From the NCBI GenBank assembly GCA_021397835.1, contig JAJFZO010000229.1, positions 248,001 through 312,000 on the forward strand: a stretch of 64,000 bases of DNA, written 5' to 3'. The notes beneath the pieces are model-generated. The model saw only the letters and a list, made by a program, of their open reading frames with translations, had not been told where the DNA came from and ran no database searches. Of the stretch, positions 37,484 through 48,949 are shown piece by piece. Source of the stretch: Moringa oleifera (lineage: Eukaryota > Streptophyta > Magnoliopsida > Brassicales > Moringaceae). Every line of letters begins with the position of its first letter. Position 1 is the first letter of the stretch. The translations under genes were made by a program, and so were the position numbers.

Positions 37484-39707
37484 TCAATCAAATTTCATGT
37501 TTTCTACCTCATGCCTAATTGAACTGAACAGTGCAGTAGACAGATAACGTTCTCCGCTGCTGGGGAAAATCACCTGCACCGAAAGCAAAATGAAGAGGAA
37601 AATAAGTGGAGTTGGGTTCAGAACTGTGAATTCTACATTGGTTGCATGACTGTCAATCTGCCAAAGACACTCTCTTTTATCTGAATCACCAATCAGTTAG
37701 AGTTCAGAAGAACTTTTTCTGGAATTAAAAAACCAGAATTTCAGACAGTTAACATGGTTGGGTCCAATCAGAGAGTATTCTAGTTTGAGTTGAAAGAGGC
37801 AAAGATATGCAGGCCCTGGAAGTCACTAGTTGATAGCATAACTGCTAAAATGTGGTCATAGGCAATCTTTGAATTCCCATCACCTGATTAGAGAAAGCAA
37901 TCAACTTACAACAATGAGTTTCCCACCATTTTCTGGCTTCTTCTAAAATGTGGTCATAGGCAATCTTTGAATTCCAATCACCTGATTAGAGAAAGCAATC
38001 AACTTACAACAATGAGTTTCCCACCATTTTCTGGCTTCTTTGCCAACTTTATCGCAGCAGCTGCAGCAGCACCAGACGATATCCCCACCTGGCAAAGGAA
38101 TACCATCATGTTAGAATGGCATCAGAAGAAGAATACTTTAAAAGCCTGAAAGAGAAGTCAAGTAATTCTGAAACGCTGTAAAAATCTTCGGCAATTGTGA
38201 ACCCACCAGCAAACCTTCTTTCAGGGCAAGAAGCTTGGCAGTTTCAATGGCTTCCTCACTGGATACCTGGAAATTTAGGGGAAAGAGGGTTTGCCTTAGA
38301 ATGTCTTCAACCTCCTGGAGAAACAGAAAGCTTCACAGGTCACTTTAACCTGATACATTTCACTAGTTACCATGAGAACTTCATCAAGAAAATTGACATC
38401 CAATATGTCATGGATGGAATCAGCGCCAAGTCCCTCAATGAGATGCGGACCTTCAAAACGTGAACACGAATCTTATCCGGTTAGCAGACATAACCAATCT
38501 CATGCCTACTTTAGGAAAGGTTTATATGGATATAACTTAGCAATGTAAAGTAAGATCTGCTGACCAGGTTGTCCTCCATTTAGGACTGCACTTTCAGATG
38601 GTTCTGCGCCGTACACCTGAGCAAGAACAAAAGGACACAAATGATTAGTGTCAAACTGACAGATTACTGTCTCTGTCTCCCCGCCTCTTGGAGACAAATC
38701 TACGAACCCAGAATGGATAACCTTAACATTTGGATTTTTCTCCTTCAGGAATTTCCCTACACCAGCTATAGTACCACCAGTCCCTATCCCTGCAACCAAT
38801 GCATCAACTTCTCCCATGGAATCTTCCCATATTTCTGGGCCAGTAGTTTCATAATGAATCTGCCAAAGAATTACAGACTGAATCAGAAATTCTTTTAATT
38901 AACTACCTATCCAATTACAAATTACATATGAAAAACTCAATACCCTCGGATTGGCAGGATTGTCACACTGGTTAAGGAAATAACCATCTGGTGTGTTTGT
39001 TAGTATTTCCTCAACTTTATCAAGAAGCCCTTGAAAGCCCTTTGCTGGATTTGTGAGGTGCAGCTCAGCTCCAAGAGCTCGGAGCACAACTCTTCTCTCT
39101 AGACTCTTTGATGCAGGCATTACAGCGATAAATTTGTAACCCCTGGCTGCTGCAACCATTGCCAGTCCAATCCCAGTGTTGCCACTGGTAAGCTCAATGA
39201 GGGTAGTCTGCAAATATATTATCAGATGTGAGCAGAAATGAGAGTAGAAACAGTGACCGTATTTGTTATTTACCTTCCCAGGGGTAATCAAGCCCTTGTC
39301 TTCGGCGTCTTTGATCATACCATATGCTATCCTGCATATATATATTGGAATACCAGAAGCCATGATTCTCCGATTGAGATTCATTCAGTAGTATAACAAG
39401 AATGTAATAAGGTCGAAACAACTAAAGAGGGAAATAAGCTGTATGCCTGTCTTTGACACTAGAGCAAGGTTGCATGAATTCTAGCTTAGCAGCAATACGG
39501 GCAACACAGCCATCCACAATTTTGTTGAGATATACCATTGGAGTATAGCCTATTAGCTGCTCAAGGACACAAAAGAAAGAAAAATATAACACATCTATTG
39601 CAACTTTTAAGACAGACAACAACAGAAAAGGTAAACAAATGCATAGGAGAAAAAGGAGAGAAATTTACTTCAGTGACATCTTTCTTGATCATACACCTCT
39701 CGTCCAT
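37484..39707 (-). CDS. Cysteine synthase / O-acetylserine (thiol)lyase-like, copy A
   Basis: Ten coding exons: 39707-39669, 39556-39447, 39331-39274, 39207-38944, 38859-38722, 38616-38565, 38450-38371, 38266-38207, 38088-38008, 37573-37484; 972 nt, 323 aa, all phases consistent. It is a PLP enzyme that makes cysteine from O-acetylserine and sulfide; relatives make beta-cyanoalanine. The PLP lysine is in PCSSVKDR (about residue 46). The substrate loop TSGNTG (about 76-81), the phosphate-binding GTGGT (about 180) and ISSGAAAA (about 269) are all present. There is no N-terminal targeting peptide, so it is cytosolic, most like Arabidopsis CYSD1/D2. Oddities: NQCDNPANP has Cys where OAS-TLs have Phe; coding intron 2 has a GC donor (39446-39445); and a 98-bp duplication affects the 3' end of exon 9. 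Catalysis is likely but specificity is open. Confidence 0.93.
37845..38040. repeat. 98-bp tandem duplication across an exon/intron border in copy A
   Basis: Two 98-base units (37845-37942 and 37943-38040) differ by about one base. Each contains the last 33 nt of exon 9 plus its GTAAGT donor. The downstream unit yields a potential extra exon 37910-37942 preceded by TTTTAG. Confidence 0.9.
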
Positions 39708-39930
39708 GTCACCTACTTATAAAACTTGCAAGTTCATGACGAAGTTGAATGATAAAGATCTCAAAGAAGACAACTTCAATCTTACATATTATGAATAAAA
39801 TTACAGACAAACAAATTAATATACAACTTCCAAAAGATCAGATAATAGAGACCAGAGATCTAAAAATGCCTAAGTTTAGACAGCTGATCGACTAACACAG
39901 AGACTAGTAGTTACGTAAAACATGAACGGA

Positions 39931-40042
39931 GAAGCAGCCACCAAACAACCATTTATGCAGCTATTTACAAGCAAACAGTCCATTTATACAGATGTTTGCA
40001 AGCAAACAGTCCATTTATGCAAATTTTCGCAAGCAAATCAGT
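39931..40042. repeat. Minisatellite upstream of copy A, about 3 units
   Basis: About 31-bp units with the core CAGTCCATTTATGCAGATTT, in three copies, one diverged. The same repeat occurs upstream of copies B and C. Confidence 0.8.
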
Positions 40043-40224
40043 AATACTCCAAGTTCTTAGAACATACAAAGAACCAATCAACACATAACACTGTTAAGCA
40101 TAGAGAACCGCATCCGAAAATTGAATCAGTGCAGAAAGCAGGAAAAAGATTGAACAATGAAATATACAGTACTATTAAACAAACAGATGAAAAATTAGGC
40201 AAGTGGACCCAAAAGTAGATTTCA

Positions 40225-40285
40225 TTATCCATAAATTAGATAACCTAGATTTCATTATCCATAAATTAGATAACCTAAATTAATA
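40225..40285. repeat. 30-bp direct repeat upstream of copy A
   Basis: TAGATTTCATTATCCATAAA with its flank occurs twice in tandem, and AGATAACCTA begins a third partial unit. Copies B and C have only the single AGATAACCTAAATTAATATC-type sequence or less. Confidence 0.8.
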
Positions 40286-40299
40286 TCATTGCGTCATAT

Positions 40300-40610
40300 C
40301 AGATTACATCACCTACATCTTTTTTGTGAACTTTTGCTCGAGAACTAACCGTTCTTCTCTCTCTGTGTCTGTGCATTTCGTTTGGCAGGCATGTCTGATG
40401 GAGAAAAAGAACGAAGGAAAGCGTGAGAGAAGAGGAGAAGAGACAACGACATGAAAAGGAGTGAAGGACTGTGTTGCGTTCACAGTGGGACTTCCTCTTT
40501 CGGAGAAACAAAAGAGAGAGATGTTGACCATGGTAGAAGTGGGGGGCCGCCTACGTTGTTCATGCAAATGCAACTGCGCCTTTTAGTTTCAATATTTGCT
40601 GCTTAATAAT
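40300..40610 (-). promoter_or_regulatory. Conserved 5' leader / promoter block of copy A
   Basis: This block is strongly conserved upstream of copies A, B (46300-46590) and C (54790-55115) but is missing at D. It is pyrimidine-rich on the minus strand (a leader-like CTTTTGTTTCTC region) and ends on the gene side near a possible donor GTAGGTGATG. Further upstream is the shared AGCAGCAAATATTGAAACTA. I read it as a non-coding first exon plus proximal promoter, with an intron running to just before the ATG (AAGTAG acceptor at about 39713-39718). Confidence 0.6.
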
Positions 40611-43080
40611 AAGGCTTAGGAAAATTTTTGTAAATGCCCTCCAATTGGTTTTCAAAAATATCCAACTTTAATTGTTTTTAATTTTTTAAAAAATGATTTA
40701 AAATCATGAGATACGTTAATTTTATATTTTTTTTCTCTTCAAACATACATTAAATTTTAAAATGAATTTAAATAAATTATAATTGATCAAATTTAATTTT
40801 TTTTTCACTTGAAATTTAATTTTTAATCAGTCATATTGATTTAAAGTTTTTTTTAAATTATATGTTTTTTATATAATTATTATTTATTAACATATTTTTT
40901 AAAAAAATGAGTTTTAATTTAAATATATTAAATTATTTATTTTTTCCACATGAAATTAAAGTTTTAACAAGAAACAAATCTCACATTCCAAGCTTTCTCT
41001 CTTCTAATTTAAGGCTTCTTATATCTTCGAGATGGGTTCCAACGTGAAGTTTAGAAGGAACAAACAGTAAATTGATAAAAATACTCCTGACTCTAATCTT
41101 AACATCTTGCAAAAGAAATATTCAATTTGATCAAATTCAATTAAATAAAGTTTATTTAGTTGCATTTTTGAAGTTTTGGATATATTTAAAGAGAAAAATA
41201 AAACTTAATATTTTAAATAATTTTTATCTTATTTTTTATTTTTTAATATTAAAATAAAAAATTTTATTTTTATTTTTATTTTAAATTATCTCACTCAATA
41301 TTTTATTATCTTAAAATAAAAATTCTATAAAACTCTCATATTTAACTCATATTACCAAATAAAATTATATATTCAAAAAGTAACATTATAGGTCCTAAAG
41401 TAACGAAAACTGATATAATAATCATCAACATCTAATATTGTCAAACACCAGCATTAGACGTCTGAGGGTATTTTAATCTTTTTTTTTTTAATTTTTTCTA
41501 TTTTAATAGAATCTCATATATGAAGCTTGTTTTAGATTTGAGATATCAAAAGCTCAAATTAAGTCAATAGAGAGGAAACTTTTTAAAATTGATTGTGAAT
41601 TTCAATCTTATTTATTTATTTGAGCTCAAATTGTTTTTATAGGTCTTTAGGGTGCAACATTGTCATAATATAAATCTTCACATTATGATGTTATTTTATA
41701 CTTATTTGGTTGTAAAGTGAAACTGCATATACTTTATGAACGCTAAAAAACTCAAGAAGAAGGTTTTAAAATTGTGACAGAAATGGGGTAATGTTTTTAT
41801 ATTTTATTGTCAACCATTACAACAAAATGTATATTTGTTCATAATTACAAAAAATTTTGTTCATAATTTTAAATTTGTGAACTATCTTAACGTAAATAAA
41901 ATGGAGTATAATAGTTTATAGTTTTTTAACTGTAAATAACAACTGAAATAGTTCACAATTGATTAAAACTTTATTCATAATTTTAAAATTATAAATAAAA
42001 AACAAAATAATTTATAACTTATTAATACTTTTATTCATAGTTACAGTTATAAAATTGTAAATTGTTTTATTTTATAAATAAAAAATAATTAAATTTATTT
42101 TTTATTTTTATTGTTTTTTAATAAATATTTTTTTAATCAAACAAAGCAAAGAAGGTACAACATAAGGAAAAAATGAAAATTTGAGCGACCTCTTAGAATA
42201 AATAAATTCAATTTTTAAGATCCTTAAATTTTGATGACCTAAAAAATTATTATAATAATTTTTAAAATTTTAAAATAAAAATATACTATTAAATATCAAT
42301 AATTTAGATTTATTTAATGAATTAAAAATTGTAAAATTTTTCCTAAATAAAAACAAAAATATCGTTGAAAATATCAATAATATTTATAAGAGTAAATATA
42401 AAAAACACCTTAAATTTTTTCTATGGTTTCAGTTTGATCGATTTTGTATTTAAAAGTTTTCACTAAGTTAATTTGAACTTTATCAAAAAAATTAAAAAAA
42501 TAAAAATACAAAATTTGACTTTCAGTTTAATAAAAATGTAAAAAAAAAATTCAAATTACAATCTCAATTTTTAATAGAAAATTAGCATTAAATAATAATT
42601 TTTTAAAAAAATTGCATTCTTAAATTGAACAAATTTATGAAAAATTCATGAATTAAAAAGTGTTCAAATTTGAGATATAACTTTATATGAAATGTTAAAT
42701 TTATTTGAATATTTTTGAACTATTTTGATAAAAAAAATTATTAATTTTGTATAACCTTTTAAATCAAAACATAAATTAAACTAAATTGAAATTTTAAATG
42801 TAAAATTGATTAAATTAAAATAATAAAATTAAAATTAAAATCTGAATAAAAATCAAGATTTTCTTATATATATATAAATATATATTTGTGGCAATAACAG
42901 AATTTATTTTCAAAACTAAAATTAAAATTTACTTATTTTCAAATATATCACAATAAAAAAAATAAATGAATTAATCATCTTATTGAATAAAAAAATTGTT
43001 ATTAAAACTTGAATATAAAATTTAATTTAATAATTTCACATAAAAGTAACTGTATATAAAAATATTATACTTTTAAGTAA
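40611..43080. other. AT-rich spacer between copies A and B
   Basis: No coding potential. 40620-41760 resembles 46600-47740 and 42220-43090 resembles 36520-37260, so it is part of the duplicated unit. A palindrome-rich stretch of repeated TTCATAATT words at 41830-42070 could be a degenerate MITE-like insertion, but no clear terminal inverted repeats were seen. Confidence 0.6.
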
Positions 43081-43294
43081 TTGGAATTAGAGATCTCATT
43101 GATCATCTCCCCTCAGGCATACAAAGATGTAAGAGAGGCCTTGGTAATAATTTCACATAAAAAATGTTCAAAATGTTCACATGGAAACACTTCCACGAAG
43201 ACATCAAACACACAGGAGAACCTTTATTTGAATACCACAGGAGTCCTCCTAGTTCGTCCAGAAAGAAGAAATGGCAGTGGTAGTTCCTGAGATC

Positions 43295-45406
43295 TCAATC
43301 AAATTTCATGTTTTCTACCTCACGCCTAATTGAACTGAACAGTGCCGTGGAAAGATAACGCTCTCCGCAGCTGGGGAAAATCACCTGCACCGAAAGCAAA
43401 ATGAAGAGGAACATAAGTGGAGTTGGATTCAGAACTGTGAATTCTGCAATTAATGGTTGCATGACTGTCAATCTGCAAGGGACATTCTTTTATCTGAGTC
43501 ACCAATCAGTTCAGAGGAATTTTTTCTGGAATTGGAAAACCAGAATTTCAGACAGTTAACATGGTTGGGTGCAATCAGAGAATATTTTAGTTTGCGTTCA
43601 GACAGGCAAAGATATGCAGGCCCTGGGAGCCACTGAGAGTATAACTTCTAAACTAGGGTCATAGGCAATTTTTAAATTCCCATCAGCTGATTAAAAAAAG
43701 CAATCAACTTACAACAACGAGTTTCCCAGCATTTTCTGGCTTCTTTGCCAACTTTATTGCAGCAGCTGCAGCAGCACCAGATGATATCCCCACCTGACAA
43801 AGGAATACCATCATGTTAGAATGGCATCAGAAGAAGAAAACTTTAAAAGCCCAAAAGAGAAGTTATAAGTAATTATGAAACACTGTAAAGATCTTCGGCA
43901 ATTGTGAACCCACCAGCAAACCTTCTTTCAGGGCAAGAAGCTTGGCAGTTTCAATGGCTTCCTCGCTGGATACCTGGAAATTTACGGAAAAGAGGGTTTG
44001 TCTTAGAATGTTTTCAACCTCCTGGAGAAGCAGAAAGCTTCACAGGTCACTTTAACCTGATACATTTCACTAGTTACCATGAGAACTTCATCAAGAAGGT
44101 CGACATCCAATATGCTATGGACGGAATCAGCACCTAGTCCCTCGATAAGATGCCGACCTTCAAAACGTGAACACAAGTCGTATCCAGTTAGCAGACAACC
44201 AATCTCACGCCACTTAAGAAAGGTTATATGAATGTAACTTAGCAATGTAAAGTAAAATCATGCTGACCAGGTTGTCCTCCATTTAGGACTGCACTTTCAG
44301 ATGGTTCTACGCCATACACCTGAACAAGAACAAAAGGACACAAATGATTAGTGTCAAACTGACAGATCACTGTCTCTGTCTCCCTGTCTCTTGAAGACAA
44401 ATGGACGAACCCAGAATGGATAACCTTAACATTTGGATTTTTCTCCTTCAGGAATTTCCCTACACCAGCTATAGTACCACCAGTCCCTATCCCTGCAACC
44501 AATGCATCAACTTCTCCCATGGAATCTTCCCATATTTCTGGGCCAGTAGTTTCATAATGAATCTGCCAAAGAATCACAGACTGAATCAGATATTCTTTTG
44601 ACTACCTACCTAATTACAAATTATATATGAAAAGATCAATACCCTCGGATTGGCAGGATTGTCACACTGGTTAAGGAAATAACCATCTGGTGTGTTTGTT
44701 AGTATTTCCTCAGCTTTATCAAGAAGCCCTTGAAAGCCCTTTGCTGGATTTGTGAGGTGCAGCTCAGCTCCAAGAGCTCGGAGCACAATTCTTCTCTCTA
44801 GACTCTTTGATGCAGGCATTGCAGTGATAAATTTGTAACCCCTGGCTGCTGCAACCATCGCCAGTCCAATCCCAGTGTTGCCACTGGTAAGCTCAATGAG
44901 GGTAGTCTGCAAATATATTATCAGATGTGAGCAGAAACGAGAGTAGAAACAATGAACGTATTTGTTATTTACCTTCCCTGGGGTAATCAAGCCCTTGTCT
45001 TCTGCATCTTTGATCATACTATATGCTATCCTGCATATATATATTGGAATACCAGAAGCCATGATTCTCCTATTGAGATTCATTCAGTAGTACAACAAAA
45101 CTGTAATAAGCTCGAAACAACTAAAGAGAGAAATAAGCTGTATGCCTGTCTTTAACACTGGAGCAAGGTTGCATGAATTCTAGCTTAGCAGCAATTCGGG
45201 CAACACAGCCATCCACGATTTTGTTGAGATATACCATTGGAGTACGGCCTATTAGCTGCTCAAGGACACAAAAGAAGGAAAAATATAACACACGGGTAGC
45301 AACTTTTAAGACTGACAACAATAGAAAAGGTGCACAAATGCATCGGGGAAAAAGGAAAGAAATTTACTTCAGTGACATCTTTCTTGATCAGACACCTCTC
45401 ATCCAT
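43295..45406 (-). CDS. Cysteine synthase / OAS-TL-like, copy B
   Basis: Exons 45406-45368, 45255-45146, 45030-44973, 44906-44643, 44562-44425, 44319-44268, 44157-44078, 43973-43914, 43793-43713, 43384-43295; 972 nt, 323 aa, no internal stop. It is the nearest relative of copy A and shares its short 66-nt intron between exons 3 and 4. All PLP motifs are kept: [27 protein letters not shown]. Like A and C it reads NQCDNPANP. Differences from A include GYTP to GRTP near residue 17, GPHLIEG to GRHLIEG, PSSGER to PSCGER and IRH to IRR near the C-terminus. Coding intron 2 has a GC donor (45145-45144). Expected cytosolic. Its upstream minisatellite is the longest in the array. Confidence 0.93.
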
Positions 45407-45639
45407 GTTATCTACTTATAAAACCTGCAAGTTCATGAAGAGGTTGAATAATAAAGATCCCAAAGAAGACAACTTCAATCTTGCTTATTATGATGTAAAT
45501 AAAATTACAGACAGAAACAAGTATGAAACTTCAAAAAGATCAGATAATAGAGACCTGAAATCTGAAAACGCCTAAGTTTAGACAACTGACCAACCACCTA
45601 AGGGAGCAGTAGTTATCTAAAACATGAAGGGAGTAGCAG

Positions 45640-46016
45640 TCAGCAAACAGTCCATTTATGCAGATTTTTGCAAGCAAACAGTCCATTTATTAGCTACTCC
45701 GCTAGCAGCGAACAGTCTGTTTATGCAGATTTAAATTTGCAAGCGAACAGTCTGTTTAAGCAGATTTAAATTTGCAAGCGAACAGTCCATTTATAAGCTA
45801 CCCCACTAGCAGCAAAAATCCATTTATGCAGATTTTTGCAAGCAAAAAGTCCATTTGTCAGCTACTCCGCTAGCAGCAAACAGTCCATTTATGCAGATTT
45901 TAACTTTCAAGCAAACTGTCCATTTATGCAGATTTCTGCATGCAAACAGTCCATTTATCAGCTACTCAGCTAGCAGCAAACAGTCCATTTATGCAGATTT
46001 TTGCAAGCAAATCAGT
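45640..46016. repeat. Expanded 31-bp minisatellite upstream of copy B, about 11 units
   Basis: Eleven occurrences of the core (A)ACAGTCCATTTA, with variants CTGTTTA and AAATCCATTTA. Two spacer types alternate: a GCAGATTTTTGCAAGCA type and a GCTACTCCGCTAGCAGC type. The array lies between the conserved leader block and the coding start. Confidence 0.88.
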
Positions 46017-46299
46017 AAAACTCCAAGATCTTAGAACATACAGAGAACTTTTAAGAGTAGTTGCAGATTTTTATTGATCTTATACTTTTACTCTTAAGAA
46101 GAACAAATCAACACATAAGGCCGTTAGGCGTAGAGATTGTATCCAAAAATTGAATCAGTGCAAATAGCACGAAAAAGAGTACCATTAAACAAACAGATAA
46201 AAAAATTAGGCAAGTGGACCCCAAACGTTGATTTTGAAATAAATAGATCAGATAACCTAAATTAATATCATCGCGTCATGTCATATTACATCACCTACT

Positions 46300-46590
46300 T
46301 TCTTTATGTGAGATTTTGCTCGAAAACAACCGTTCTTCTCTTTCTGTATCTTCGCATCTTCGTTTAGCCGGCATGTCTGGTGGAGAAAAAGAACAAATTA
46401 AGGAAAGCGTGAGAGTATAGGAGAAGATACAAGGGCATGCAAGGTGTAAAGGACTGTGTTGCGTTCGCAGTGGAATTTCCCGTTTCAGAGAAACAATAGA
46501 AAGAGATGACCATGGCAGAAGTGTGGAGCCGCCTACGTAACTCATGCAAGTGAAACTACGACGTTTAGTTTCAATATTTGCTGTTTACGT
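46300..46590 (-). promoter_or_regulatory. Conserved 5' leader / promoter block of copy B
   Basis: It matches the block at 40300-40610, including the TTTGCTCGA start, the pyrimidine-rich middle, CTACGTAGGCGG-like and TTAGTTTCAATATTTGCTG segments. It holds short ORFs, but the frame is not kept between copies, so it is treated as untranslated. Confidence 0.6.
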
Positions 46591-48930
46591 AAGAATGAGG
46601 CTCAGAAAATTTTTAGTAAATGCCCATCTAAATTTTTCTTTTACTTAAAATTCAATTTTTGTCAAACTACATATATTCTATTTGAAGTTTTTTTAAAAAA
46701 AAAATTATATGTTTCTCTCTTTTTTTACAATGATTGTTGGTTAAGGCATTTTTTTCTCAAAAAGTTGGGTTTCAATTTAAATGTATTACATTATTTTAAT
46801 TTTTCTTTCACATAAAATTAAAGTTTTGAAAATGAATAAATCTCAAATTTGAAGCTTTCTCTCTTATACATGTTTGAAACTTTCTCAATTTTTGAAATTG
46901 GTCACAACATTTAAAAAAAAAAAAAAGGAACAAACAGAAAAATGATAAGAATACCTCTTACTCCAACTTTAATAACATCTAAAAAGAAATTTTGATTTGA
47001 TCAAATTTGCTTAATCAAAATTTATTTAGATATGTTTGAAGTTTTAGGTTTGTTTAGAGAGAGAGAGAGTAAAACTCTAAGTTTTAAATAACCTTTTTTA
47101 TATTTTTGTTTTTTAAAATTTTAAATAACAAAATATAATCGTAAATCTTATTTTGAAATATCTAGTTCAATATTTTATTTTTTCTAAGATAAAGGCATCA
47201 TATAAAATCTTAATATTTAATTCGTATTATTAAATAAAGTCACATATTTACAAGGTGACATTATAGATCTTGCAGTAATGAAAAGTGACAGAACAATCTT
47301 TGATATATAATACTTTTAAACACTAGCGTCAACATTGAAGGTATTCTCGTTGTTTTCTTTACTTTTTATTTTTTCTTTCACATTTTAATAGAATCTCAGA
47401 CATGAAGCTTTTTCTAGATTTCAAATATCAAAAACTCAAATGGAGTTGGCAAAGAGTAAAACTTCTAAAATTGGTTATAAACTGAGCCTTAGTTTTTGAT
47501 GTGAGCTAGAAAAAATTGAAGTTTGAATTGTCGTTATAGGTTTCCATTATGCAACATTGTCATGATGGATAACAAATTGTCATTATTAGTCTTCATTGTG
47601 CCACATTATCATAATGGATAGTGAAGCTTCACTTACGATGTTACCTTATGTTCCTGTGGTTGTAAGATGAAATTATATACTTCATGGATACTAAGAAACT
47701 CGAGAAGAAGGTTTTGGGAATGTAATCAGAACGAAATAAATGTTTTTATGATTTAGTGTCAATGATTTCTTTCATTCAGGAATATGTGTATTTCATCAAA
47801 AATTTTGGTCAACTAGCATAGAATGATTGCTTTGATTTGCTATTGATAATCTTTGCAAAGATTAGCCTTAGTTTATGTACATGTTAGTTAATTAATGCAT
47901 ATATTATTCTAGATCTACTTGCTTGAGATAGTGAAAATGATTTTGATATATTAAGTTTGATGAACTTAATGAAATTTCATTGTATAATAATGTAACTGAT
48001 AGCAATTATGTATGATAACTATTGGCTTTGAAGATAATTTTGAATCTTTCATGCATGCACGATGTTATATTAGCTGATAACAATTATGCATTTTACGAAA
48101 TTTAATTGCGTATTGATGTAACTATATTTTGAAATTTTCATGCACATTAATTAAATTGGTTGCAAACTTATAAAGCATAAATCATTAGTCTTTTGCTATT
48201 GTAGAAGTATATGAGTTTTGTGAATACTTTTGATGGTATGATGATTCAATTTATAATTGTAGAATGTAAGTGTCACCAAGACTATCATGTCAAGTTTAGA
48301 AGCTACAAGACAAAATCATATTGTAAGTTAGACTTGTTATAGTTTTTTTGACAACATTTGTATTGTCTTACTCATGTATTTCATTGAAAGGAGCAAGAGA
48401 GATAATTAGTGTAAAAATGTGAATTATATTATTTTGGATCATAGTCAATCTGTGTAATTGATCATGTGTTAGCTCACTATTTTGATAATGTATAATGTTA
48501 TTATGGTTTTGTTTATACATAAAAAGTATTATGTTCGTGATTAATAATTTTGAATAAACGATTGTAATTAACAATTTTGCACAGAAAGCAACTTATTTAT
48601 ATAACTAAAAATTCTCTTAAATGATTATGATCAACATAATCTAGATAGAAAAATAACTTGTTAACGTGATCAATAATTTTTTAAACTAACAATTTCGATC
48701 ACCATTTTTGTATAGAAAAGTTTTCAAAATGGTCAAAGCTAATAAACTAACACATTTTTGTTAAACTTGGTATAAATAAGCCATTTATATACTATATCCA
48801 AAATGATTGTATTCATTTAACAAACTACATAATGTTAAATTAATATCATCTTTTATTTATACAAAAACAAAAATAATGTAGCGTAGATAACAAATCACCA
48901 AAGTTTGTTTGGTTTCATTTTATTTAGACA
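46591..48930. other. AT-rich spacer upstream of copy B
   Basis: Up to about 47750 it is the duplicate of 40620-41760. Beyond that is unique AT-rich sequence in which I recognise nothing. Confidence 0.6.
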
Positions 48931-48949
48931 AATAGCATTTACTTTGAAG

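Larger units (their letters stand above)
36500..47800. repeat. Tandem segmental duplication (about 5.7 kb units) carrying copies A and B
   Basis: Start codons are 5,699 bases apart and stop codons 5,811. Matching flanks extend well outside the genes: 36.5-37.3 kb against 42.2-43.1 kb on the 3' side, and 39.7-41.8 kb against 45.4-47.75 kb on the 5' side. Edges are estimated by eye. Confidence 0.75.

Noticed and set aside
40313..40573. ORFs in the conserved leader block of copies A and B, suggesting an N-terminal (organelle-targeting) extension
   Set aside because: The frames and stops differ between A, B and C although the DNA is conserved, and the copy B frame stops early. The block behaves as untranslated sequence, and MDERC/MDEEC gives a normal cytosolic start.
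41830..42070. A MITE with terminal inverted repeats
   Set aside because: Repeated TTCATAATT and ATTATAAAT words are suggestive, but in such AT-rich DNA I could not define terminal inverted repeats or a target-site duplication.
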